From Ferrithrix thermotolerans DSM 19514 (lineage in GTDB: Bacteria; Actinomycetota; Acidimicrobiia; Acidimicrobiales; Ilumatobacteraceae), in contig CAMAQQ010000080.1 of the NCBI GenBank assembly GCA_945860575.1, forward strand, positions 1-6,196: DNA of 6,196 nucleotides, written 5' to 3'. The translations under genes were made by a program, and so were the position numbers. This document shows, piece after piece, positions 1-6,196 of the stretch. Every line of letters starts with the position of its first letter. The first letter of the stretch is position 1. Below the pieces are notes generated by a model. That model had not been told where the DNA came from and searched no databases. It saw only the letters and a program-made list of their open reading frames with translations.

Positions 1-2081
1 TAGGCACCAAGTATGAGGTTGATGTTGAACTGGTCGTGCCTGATCCGAATCTGAGCATTAGCGAAGGAGCGATCGCTCCGTGGAGATCGGCGCATACGCA
101 ATATTTCACGCGAATGCTTGAGGCTGTTGCGGATCGTTTTGAGATTGACCTAGACAAGAGTTGGTCAAAATTGTCGGCCAAAGCACAAAAGATCGTCATG
201 AATGGTGTTGACGACAACATGATGGTCAAATATCGAAACCGTTACGGTCGCACTCGCGAATACAGCACCTCATACGAGGGCGTAATACCGTGGATCAAGC
301 GACGTCACGAGAGTTCTGAGAGTGATTCGGCTCGCGAACAATTTGAAAGTTACATGCGCGAAGTTCCTTGCCCAAAATGTAAAGGCGCACGGCTCAAACC
401 GTCTTCGTTGGCGGTTCTCGTCGACGGAAAACATATTTCAGAAGTTTGCAGTATGTCAATCGGTGAGTCGGCAAAGTTCTTGGCGAATTTTGAATTGTCA
501 GATCGGGATTCGATGATCGCCGAAAGAATCACAAAAGAAATTAACGCGCGACTTGGATTTCTTTTGGATGTTGGGCTCGATTATTTAACTTTGTCCAGGG
601 CAGCGGCAACCCTGGCTGGAGGCGAGGCGCAGAGAATACGGTTAGCAAGTCAAATCGGTTCAGGTTTAGTTGGCACCCTTTATGTTCTTGACGAGCCAAG
701 TATTGGTCTGCACCAGCGCGATAATCATCGTTTGATCGAGACACTTCAAAGACTTAGAGATTTGGGTAACACTGTCATTGTTGTCGAACATGATGAAGAC
801 ACGATTCGCTCTTGTGATTGGTTGGTCGACATCGGCCCTGGTGCCGGTGAACACGGCGGACAAGTCGTCTATAGCGGACCGGTAAACGGTGTATTAAAGG
901 TTAAAGAGTCGATAACAGGTCAGTATCTTGTGGGAGCGCGTCGTGTTGAAATACCAGCCATGCGTCGCCAACCCAATAAAGAGTTCCTAACAATCAGGGG
1001 TGCGCGCGAACATAATCTAAAAAACCTGAATGTCAAGATTCCGCTTGGATGTTTTGTCGCGGTCACAGGAGTATCTGGGAGTGGTAAAAGCACATTGATT
1101 CGCGACATTCTTTTGCCATCTCTGATGCAAAAAATCTATAAATCAAAAGACGCTCCGGGCCGCCATACGGGTGTAGACGGAATTCAACATCTCGACAAAG
1201 TGATCGACATGGATCAATCGCCGATTGGGCGCACGCCAAGATCCAATCCAGCAACATACACCGGAGTGTTCGATGATATTCGCAAACTGTTTGCGTCTAC
1301 ACCTGAAGCAAAAGTTCGTGGCTATATGCCCGGTCGTTTTAGTTTCAATGTTCCAGGCGGGCGATGCGAGGCTTGTAGCGGCGACGGAACGATCAAGATT
1401 GAAATGCACTTTTTGCCTGATGTTTTCGTTCCGTGTGAGGTCTGTAAAGGAGCAAGGTACAACCGCGACACACTTGACATAACTTTCAAAGGCAAAAATG
1501 TTGCGGATATTTTAGATATGCCCGTTTCTGATGCAGTCGATTTTTTCGCAAACCAGCCGAGAATTTCACGACATATGCAGACATTTGTCGATGTGGGTCT
1601 CGGTTATGTTCGCCTCGGACAATCTGCACCAACACTTTCTGGTGGCGAAGCACAACGTGTGAAACTTGCGAGTGAACTCTCAAAAAGAAGCACTGGGCAC
1701 ACGATTTATCTGCTCGACGAGCCGACAACTGGTTTGCACTTCGAAGATGTCCGCCGACTTTTGATAGTTCTTGCCCGCTTAGTAGATCAGGGAAACACCG
1801 TGTTGGTGATTGAGCACAACCTAGATGTCATCAAGACAGCCGATTGGGTGATCGATCTTGGGCCTGAAGGTGGCATTGGTGGTGGAACCGTTGTTGCAGA
1901 AGGTTCGCCTGAAGATGTTGCAACTGTCGATGCGTCGCACACAGGCAGATATTTGTCAAAAATGCTTCAAGTAACTCCGGCAGCAAAAAAGACAACCACT
2001 GTCTCCGCTAAGACGGTCAAGAACAGCAGGCCACAAAAGATTGCAAAGACCAGCAAAACGGCTCGTAAGAGAAAAAATTAG
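1..2081 (+). CDS. uvrA: UvrA, excinuclease ABC subunit A (5' end outside window)
   Basis: Damage-recognition ATPase of nucleotide excision repair; as a dimer it scans DNA with UvrB and loads UvrB at lesions. The frame is open to the left edge, and residues before the internal GTG at 36 (GTKYEVDVELV) match the UvrA family, so the real start lies upstream. The 692 codons present imply about 250-270 missing, including the first Walker A and first zinc finger. Numbered from the first full codon: a CPKC pair at 123-126; first ABC signature at 204-208, reading LAGGE rather than LSGGE; first Walker B with Asp-Glu at 230-231; second Walker A (GVSGSGKST) from 356; a zinc finger with Cys 455, 458, 478 and 481 (C-x2-C-x19-C-x2-C); second signature LSGGE at 545-549; second Walker B Asp-Glu at 572-573; then EHNLDVI. 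The last 35 residues form a Lys/Thr/Ala-rich basic tail. Identity is certain; uvrC follows after 12 bases. Confidence 0.98.
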   Translation, partial: GTKYEVDVELVVPDPNLSISEGAIAPWRSAHTQYFTRMLEAVADRFEIDLDKSWSKLSAKAQKIVMNGVDDNMMVKYRNRYGRTREYSTSYEGVIPWIKRRHESSESDSAREQFESYMREVPCPKCKGARLKPSSLAVLVDGKHISEVCSMSIGESAKFLANFELSDRDSMIAERITKEINARLGFLLDVGLDYLTLSRAAATLAGGEAQRIRLASQIGSGLVGTLYVLDEPSIGLHQRDNHRLIETLQRLRDLGNTVIVVEHDEDTIRSCDWLVDIGPGAGEHGGQVVYSGPVNGVLKVKESITGQYLVGARRVEIPAMRRQPNKEFLTIRGAREHNLKNLNVKIPLGCFVAVTGVSGSGKSTLIRDILLPSLMQKIYKSKDAPGRHTGVDGIQHLDKVIDMDQSPIGRTPRSNPATYTGVFDDIRKLFASTPEAKVRGYMPGRFSFNVPGGRCEACSGDGTIKIEMHFLPDVFVPCEVCKGARYNRDTLDITFKGKNVADILDMPVSDAVDFFANQPRISRHMQTFVDVGLGYVRLGQSAPTLSGGEAQRVKLASELSKRSTGHTIYLLDEPTTGLHFEDVRRLLIVLARLVDQGNTVLVIEHNLDVIKTADWVIDLGPEGGIGGGTVVAEGSPEDVATVDASHTGRYLSKMLQVTPAAKKTTTVSAKTVKNSRPQKIAKTSKTARKRKN

Positions 2082-2093
2082 TCTGACATCAAG

Positions 2094-3953
2094 ATGCAGC
2101 GGCCGAATGGTGTAATCCCAGATAAGCCAGGTTCCTACCAATTCAAAGACATTCACGGTCGGGTCATTTACGTCGGCAAAGCCAATAATTTAAGGAGCCG
2201 TGTAAATAGTTATTTTGCGAGCGCGGACACACTGCATCCAAGAACTCTAAATATGGTGACGACCGCCGCAAGTGTTGAGTGGATCGAAGTTCGCAACGAA
2301 ATAGAAGCGTTGATTCTTGAACACAGTCTGATCAACCGTTACGCACCTCGCTTCAATATTCGGCTGCGAGACGACAAAAGTTATCCATTTTTGGCGGTGA
2401 CTATCGACGAGCAGTGGCCGCGAGCACTTGTCATGCGCGGAAGAAAGCGCAAAGGTACTCGTTACTTCGGTCCGTATCCACACCCGTGGGCGATTCACGA
2501 GACTTTAGATCTATTGTTACGAACTTTTCCAGTTCGTACCTGTTCGCCCGCAACCTTCAAACAGCACGAGCGACTCGGACGACCGTGTCTGCTATTTCAT
2601 ATTGAAAAATGTAGTGGACCATGCGTTGGCAGTGTCAGTGCAGAACAATACGCAACTCATGTCAAAGACTTTTTGGATGTTATGGATGGCGAGAGTGACG
2701 AAGTCTGTCTTCGTTTAGAAGCCGAAATGGTAGCCGCATCAAAGGCGCAAGAATTTGAGAAAGCAGCAAGACTGCGGGACCAGCGCGAAGCTATAAACCT
2801 TGCTCTTGAGCGACAACAAATGGTGGGCGAACGAAGTGAAGATTTGGATGTAATTGGCGTCGCCGAAGACGAGTTTGAGGCTGCTGTTCAGGTTTTCTAT
2901 GTTCGCAAAGGCCGAGTCGTTGGACGAAAAGGCTTCGTAGTTGACAAGGTCGAAGAAGTAACCAGTGCGGGATTATCCAGCAGGATTATCGAACGGCTCT
3001 ATGACGAATCTCCAATTCTTGGTATTCCGAAAATGGTTATTGTGCCAGTTGAACCAGAAGAAGTTCAGATACTTGAACAATGGTTGAGTTCACTGAGAAC
3101 ATCACTAGTTGAAATTCGTGTGCCACAACGCGGTGATAAGCGTGAACTTCACGAATTGGTCACCAAGAACGCACGTCAAGAACTAGATCGTCATCGAATG
3201 CGCCGTGCGTCAGATCATACGGCAAGGTCGCGTGCGCTAACTGAATTGCAAGATCTCCTGCATTTACCCGAGGCTCCACTCCGAATTGAGTGCTACGACA
3301 TGGCACATTTACAAGGCACAAATTACGTTGGCTCAATGGTGGTCCTCGAAGATGGCTTGCCGATGAAGCGTGAATATCGGCGCTTCAAGATTAAGGATGT
3401 TCAAGGCAATGATGACTATGCGGCAATGCGCGAGGTTCTAACAAGGCGACTAAGTGCATATATTGCAGAGCGTGACCAGCCGGTAAACGAGCGGGGAGAA
3501 CGACCAGGCAAATTCTCATACGCACCACAATTACTTTTAGTTGATGGTGGCAAAGGGCAACTCAGCGTCGCCGAACAAGTTGTTCGCGAACTGGGCTTAG
3601 AAAATGAGATCCCCGTGGCATCACTTGCCAAGCGATTTGAAGAGGTCTTTATCCCGGGAAATTCAGCACCAGTTGAAGTGCCCCGCGGAAGCGACGCTCT
3701 TTTTATGTTGCAAGTGATTCGTGATGAAGCCCATCGATTTGCCAACAGATTTCATCGTGAACTTCGCGGTAAAGCAATGACGATAAGTTCGCTAGATGGC
3801 ATCACGGGTCTTGGCGCCGCGCGAGCATCAAAACTCGTCAAGGCAATGGGCAGTGTTAATGCGGTCAAACAGGCGACGCTTGAAGATCTTGCTCTTTTAA
3901 CTTGGCTACCTGCGCCTGTTGCTTTGGCTGTCTACCAACGTTTCCATTCGTGA
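2094..3953 (+). CDS. uvrC: UvrC, excinuclease ABC subunit C (dual-incision nuclease)
   Basis: Nuclease that cuts on both sides of the lesion in the UvrB-DNA complex. The 619 residues fit the family. An N-terminal GIY-YIG nuclease domain (about 1-90) has Tyr15, Tyr26, Lys29, Arg36 and Glu76 at the expected places; the first motif reads GSY. Cys150, 165, 173 and 177 match the set that binds a [4Fe-4S] cluster in E. coli UvrC, with the last three at identical spacing. A UVR (UvrB-binding) helix pair lies near 203-238. The RNase H-like C-terminal nuclease has Asp402 (IECYDMAH), Asp441 (NDDYAAM), Asp484 (LLVDGGKGQ) and His547 (RDEAHRFA), corresponding to the E. coli catalytic Asp/Asp/Asp/His. A helix-hairpin-helix pair ends the protein; its second hairpin is atypical. 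ATG 2094 puts the GIY motif at the normal distance from the start. No Shine-Dalgarno is evident, so coupling to uvrA, 12 bases upstream, is likely. Confidence 0.98.
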   Translation: MQRPNGVIPDKPGSYQFKDIHGRVIYVGKANNLRSRVNSYFASADTLHPRTLNMVTTAASVEWIEVRNEIEALILEHSLINRYAPRFNIRLRDDKSYPFLAVTIDEQWPRALVMRGRKRKGTRYFGPYPHPWAIHETLDLLLRTFPVRTCSPATFKQHERLGRPCLLFHIEKCSGPCVGSVSAEQYATHVKDFLDVMDGESDEVCLRLEAEMVAASKAQEFEKAARLRDQREAINLALERQQMVGERSEDLDVIGVAEDEFEAAVQVFYVRKGRVVGRKGFVVDKVEEVTSAGLSSRIIERLYDESPILGIPKMVIVPVEPEEVQILEQWLSSLRTSLVEIRVPQRGDKRELHELVTKNARQELDRHRMRRASDHTARSRALTELQDLLHLPEAPLRIECYDMAHLQGTNYVGSMVVLEDGLPMKREYRRFKIKDVQGNDDYAAMREVLTRRLSAYIAERDQPVNERGERPGKFSYAPQLLLVDGGKGQLSVAEQVVRELGLENEIPVASLAKRFEEVFIPGNSAPVEVPRGSDALFMLQVIRDEAHRFANRFHRELRGKAMTISSLDGITGLGAARASKLVKAMGSVNAVKQATLEDLALLTWLPAPVALAVYQRFHS

Positions 3954-3992
3954 TACAAGAGCTCTTCGTTTGGTCGTACTAGATAGTCTTAA
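3954..3992 (+). other. uvrC-rapZ spacer with short palindrome and stop codons in the rapZ frame
   Basis: This 39-base spacer is the longest non-coding stretch in the window. It holds a perfect 10-base palindrome, AAGAGCTCTT (3957-3966), with no loop or T-run, so it is not a convincing terminator. In the rapZ frame it contains TAG at 3984 and TAA at 3990, directly before GTG 3993; these fix the upstream limit of rapZ. No Shine-Dalgarno-like run is visible. TAGTCT at 3984-3989 fits a loose TAnnnT -10 pattern, but I see no good -35 element. An internal promoter here is only a possibility. Confidence 0.4.
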
Positions 3993-4865
3993 GTGGCAGT
4001 GGCTGACATTTTACTTATCGCTGGACTTTCGGGTGCCGGTAGATCATTAGCCGCAGATGACCTTGAAGACCTGGGTTGGTTCGTCGTTGACAATATGCCG
4101 ACCGAACTAATTGACAAAGTTGTCGAGATTGCTTCGGTCGGTTCGAAACTTTCAAAACTCGCACTCGTTGTAGGCACGCCGTCTGCTCAACTCGGAACAA
4201 TAGAGGTGCTCAAGAATTTGCGTACGAGCGCCCATCGCGCAAGATTGCTTTATTTAGATGCGACTACGGCTGAACTTGTTAAGCGATATGGAGCGACGCG
4301 TCGCAAGCATCCACTGGCGAACGAAAGTTTAGGCGTCGAACAAGCAATAGCCCAAGAGCGCGTGTTGCTAGAACCAGTTAAAGGCGAAGCGGATTTGGTA
4401 ATTGATACAACAAACCTGACTGTGCATCAACTTAAAACAAAGATTGGCGAACTTTTTTCTGGCGAGCAGCAAGTCGACACAATGCAAGTTTCGTTGGTTT
4501 CATTCGGTTATAAACACGGTCTACCGACCGATGTCGATCTTGTCTTTGACGTGCGTTTTTTGCCAAACCCACATTGGATTGAAAAACTACGACCACTTAC
4601 CGGTCTTGATATTGCCGTCAAAGAATATGTAATGTCTCAAGATCTTTCGCACAAGTTTCTTGACGAGTTGTACAGCATGTTGAAGTTGCTGTTGCCCGCC
4701 TACAAAGCAGAGGGTAAGAGTTATCTGACAATCGCGATTGGTTGTACGGGTGGGCACCATCGGTCGGTTGTTGTCGCCGAGCAGATCGGTATTTGGCTTG
4801 TGGCGAGTGGCCAGCAACCCCGAATTACCCATCGTGACATTTTGCGAGACGACTCGGGGCACTAA
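3993..4865 (+). CDS. rapZ: RapZ/YvcJ-family nucleotide-binding protein
   Basis: Member of the RapZ (YvcJ, YhbJ) family. In E. coli RapZ is an RNA-binding adaptor controlling GlmS through small RNAs; in Bacillus YvcJ binds and hydrolyses nucleotides. The job in Actinobacteria is not well settled, so only family membership is claimed. The 290 residues fit the usual length. The N-terminal P-loop is GLSGAGRS (residues 11-18), with Arg17 where the classical motif has Lys, followed by EDLGWFVVDNMP (25-36), a family hallmark. The C-terminal domain carries SFGYKHGLP and DVRFLPNPHW, then GCTGGHHRS with Cys251 and His256, a conserved family motif. An in-frame TAA at 3990 limits the start to GTG 3993 or GTG 3999; both are leaderless-like or weakly initiated, and the two proteins differ by two residues. 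In most Actinobacteria yvcK and whiA come next; here gap follows after 9 bases. Confidence 0.95.
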   Translation: MAVADILLIAGLSGAGRSLAADDLEDLGWFVVDNMPTELIDKVVEIASVGSKLSKLALVVGTPSAQLGTIEVLKNLRTSAHRARLLYLDATTAELVKRYGATRRKHPLANESLGVEQAIAQERVLLEPVKGEADLVIDTTNLTVHQLKTKIGELFSGEQQVDTMQVSLVSFGYKHGLPTDVDLVFDVRFLPNPHWIEKLRPLTGLDIAVKEYVMSQDLSHKFLDELYSMLKLLLPAYKAEGKSYLTIAIGCTGGHHRSVVVAEQIGIWLVASGQQPRITHRDILRDDSGH

Positions 4866-4867
4866 GG
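4863..4867 (+). promoter_or_regulatory. Shine-Dalgarno sequence of gap, overlapping the rapZ stop
   Basis: TAAGG matches the first five bases of the consensus TAAGGAGG and ends 7 bases before the ATG of gap. It includes the TAA stop of rapZ, so ribosomes ending rapZ translation would sit over the gap initiation site. It is the only recognisable Shine-Dalgarno among the four gene starts in the window. The assignment rests on complementarity and spacing only. Confidence 0.55.
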
Positions 4868-4874
4868 TTTAGGC

Positions 4875-5882
4875 ATGACGATAAGAGTTGGTGTTAACGG
4901 TTTTGGTCGTATCGGACGAAATTTCTACCGTGCAATCAAGCAATCGGGTGCAGATATTGAAATCGTCGCGGTGAACGATCTTGGTTCACTCAAGACGATG
5001 GCACATCTTCTTAAGTACGACTCGGTGTTGGGAGTGTTGCCGAACACAATCAGTGCGACCGACGATGGCATCAGTATTGACGGCAAACTTTTGAAGGTTC
5101 TGTCTAAGCGTGACCCAAAAGAGTTGGGTTGGGGTTCACTTGGAGTCGACCTTGTGATTGAGTCAACAGGGTTTTTCACCGATCGCGACAAGGCATCAGC
5201 GCATCTAGACGCCGGTGCGCCATGCGTGATTGTTTCGGCACCAGCGACTAACGCGGATGCGACGTTTGTATACGGCGTCAATCATCAAGACTTTGATCCG
5301 CAGAAACACAAAGTGGTTTCAAATGCGAGTTGCACGACTAATTGTTTTGTCCCGATGATCAAGGTCTTGGATGATGCGTTCGGCATCGAGAATGGTTTGA
5401 TGACGACGATTCATGCCTATACGGGTGATCAATCAATCGTTGATGGCCCACATAGTGACCTTCGACGGGCTCGCGCGGCTGCAATTAACATCATTCCAAC
5501 GAGTACTGGTGCGGCGCGCGCGACAAGTCTCGTGATGCAATCAATGAAAGGCAAACTAGACGGAACTTCGCTCCGGGTTCCGGTTCCAACAGGTTCAATA
5601 ACTGATCTCGTTGCCAACTTGAAGAAACCTGTTTCGGTCGAAGAGATCAATGCCGCCTTTAAGACAGCGGCGATGGGACCGCTTAGAAATATTCTTGAAT
5701 ACTGTGTTGATCCAATCGTTTCGAGCGATGTTGTCACTAACCCGCACAGTTGTGTATTCGATAGTGACTTAACGATGAGCATGGGTTCACTCGTCAAAGT
5801 TTTGGGTTGGTACGACAATGAATGGGGTTACTCAAATCGCCTAGTTGATATCGCTTTATATATCGGGGCAGCGCTGAAATAG
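4875..5882 (+). CDS. gap: Glyceraldehyde-3-phosphate dehydrogenase, type I
   Basis: Cytoplasmic glycolytic enzyme converting glyceraldehyde 3-phosphate, phosphate and NAD+ to 1,3-bisphosphoglycerate. The 335 residues are full length. The Rossmann fold starts with GVNGFGRIGRN (residues 6-16), and Asp35 at the end of the second strand (AVNDL) is the usual adenosine-ribose contact of NAD-linked enzymes, so NAD preference is inferred. The active site SNASCTTNC holds nucleophile Cys153, and His180 in IHAYTGDQ is the catalytic base. The loop DGPHSDLRRARAA and the terminal NEWGYSNR motif are typical. The ATG at 4875 is supported by the Rossmann motif immediately after it and by a Shine-Dalgarno 7 bases upstream. 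pgk, encoding the next enzyme of the pathway, begins 3 bases after the stop, so coordinated translation is expected. No key residue is missing. Confidence 0.99.
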   Translation: MTIRVGVNGFGRIGRNFYRAIKQSGADIEIVAVNDLGSLKTMAHLLKYDSVLGVLPNTISATDDGISIDGKLLKVLSKRDPKELGWGSLGVDLVIESTGFFTDRDKASAHLDAGAPCVIVSAPATNADATFVYGVNHQDFDPQKHKVVSNASCTTNCFVPMIKVLDDAFGIENGLMTTIHAYTGDQSIVDGPHSDLRRARAAAINIIPTSTGAARATSLVMQSMKGKLDGTSLRVPVPTGSITDLVANLKKPVSVEEINAAFKTAAMGPLRNILEYCVDPIVSSDVVTNPHSCVFDSDLTMSMGSLVKVLGWYDNEWGYSNRLVDIALYIGAALK

Positions 5883-5885
5883 TAG

Positions 5886-6196
5886 ATGGTTCCGCAACTT
5901 GAGGATCTTGGTGATGTGCGAGGCAAAACCGTTCTTGTTCGCACCGATTTTAATGTTCCAATGTCGGGGCCGGATGACGCCAGAGTTATTTCTGACGATT
6001 TTCGAATTCGAGCGGCACTGCCAACAATTACCTGGCTAACTGATCGAGGAGCAAAAGTTATTTGTGCCAGTCACTTGGGTCGGCCCAAAGGATCGCCAAA
6101 TACGAAATATTCAATGGATCCAATTCGCAAGCGACTCTCAGAATTAGCACCTGGTGTTGAGTTGCTAGAGAACTTGCGATTCAGCCCCGGTGAAGA
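5886..6196 (+). CDS. pgk: Phosphoglycerate kinase (3' end outside window)
   Basis: Produces ATP and 3-phosphoglycerate from 1,3-bisphosphoglycerate and ADP, directly using the product of the upstream GAPDH. Only the first 103 codons are present, about a quarter of a usual 390-420 residue enzyme, covering part of the N-terminal substrate-binding domain. Visible motifs are VLVRTDFNVP (Asp21, Asn23), DDFRIRAALPTI (Arg40), SHLGRPKG (His63, Arg66) and LLENLRFSPGE (Arg98), which together form the basic patch that binds phosphoglycerate. ATG 5886 is preceded by two consecutive in-frame TAG codons (5880 and 5883), so no earlier start in this frame is possible. No Shine-Dalgarno is seen; with a 3-base gap, re-initiation by ribosomes finishing gap is the likely mode. 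The frame is open to the right edge, so there is no sign of disruption. Confidence 0.98.
   Translation, partial: MVPQLEDLGDVRGKTVLVRTDFNVPMSGPDDARVISDDFRIRAALPTITWLTDRGAKVICASHLGRPKGSPNTKYSMDPIRKRLSELAPGVELLENLRFSPGE

Noticed and set aside
66..79. Perfect 14-base palindrome GGAGCGATCGCTCC containing the GCGATCGC octamer known as HIP1 in cyanobacteria
   Set aside because: It lies in codons for the conserved UvrA stretch EGAIAP, I noticed no other copy, and a 14-base palindrome is expected about 0.4 times by chance in a window of this length.
2079..2105. Natural UvrA-UvrC fusion because the genes share a frame
   Set aside because: A TAG stop ends uvrA after a low-complexity tail, and uvrC has its own ATG with the GIY-YIG domain at normal distance; separate proteins are far more likely.
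3416..3745. Minus-strand open frame of 109 codons opposite uvrC
   Set aside because: It overlaps the conserved UvrC nuclease domain and its translation is Ser/Arg-rich shadow sequence without recognisable motifs.
3957..3966. AAGAGCTCTT palindrome as a transcription terminator
   Set aside because: It has no loop, a stem of at most a few pairs, and no T-run after it; a 10-base palindrome in a 39-base spacer has a chance of a few percent.
4111..4145. TTGACA-like -35 hexamer within rapZ as a promoter for gap
   Set aside because: No -10-like sequence lies at suitable spacing, and it is about 760 bases before gap within conserved coding sequence.
4925..5281. Minus-strand open frame of 118 codons opposite gap
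   Set aside because: It is opposite the well-conserved GAPDH NAD-binding domain and shows no domain or start signal of its own.
5429..5818. Minus-strand open frame of 129 codons opposite gap
   Set aside because: It is opposite the catalytic domain of GAPDH; the length reflects codon bias of the real gene, and no family is recognisable.

Overview
The window is a compact run of five same-strand genes from a bacterium that looks actinobacterial: uvrA (3' part), uvrC, rapZ, gap and pgk (5' part). The gene order uvrA-uvrC-rapZ-...-gap-pgk is characteristic of Actinobacteria (Actinomycetota). Small signatures in the proteins, such as the 'PGSYQFKD' opening of UvrC and the 'KYSMDP' and 'SELAPGVELLENLRF' stretches of PGK, feel closest to Acidimicrobiia; I infer this from memory, not from a search. 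GC looks to be in the upper forties (28/60 in the first line), low for the phylum, so a streamlined freshwater or marine lineage is plausible.

Layout: 1-2081 is uvrA, entering from outside the left edge just after its first zinc finger. 2094-3953 is complete uvrC. 3993-4865 is complete rapZ (yvcJ family). 4875-5882 is complete gap. 5886-6196 is the first 103 codons of pgk, running off the right edge. The gaps between genes are 12, 39, 9 and 3 bases, so nearly everything is coding. I see no RNA gene, insertion sequence, CRISPR array, terminator hairpin or long repeat, and no gene-free stretch over 39 bases.

The genes fall into two functions joined by rapZ. UvrA and UvrC belong to nucleotide excision repair: damage recognition and dual incision, with UvrB as the third partner, not in this window. 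GAPDH and PGK are consecutive steps of lower glycolysis. RapZ is a nucleotide-binding regulator. Close spacing suggests one transcript, with gap the only gene preceded by a recognisable Shine-Dalgarno sequence.

I did not find a convincing new biological system. The points most worth a second look are the absence of the usual yvcK and whiA genes between rapZ and gap, a serine-to-alanine change in the first ABC signature of UvrA, the basic tail of UvrA, the same reading frame shared by all five genes, and the degenerate last helix-hairpin-helix of UvrC.
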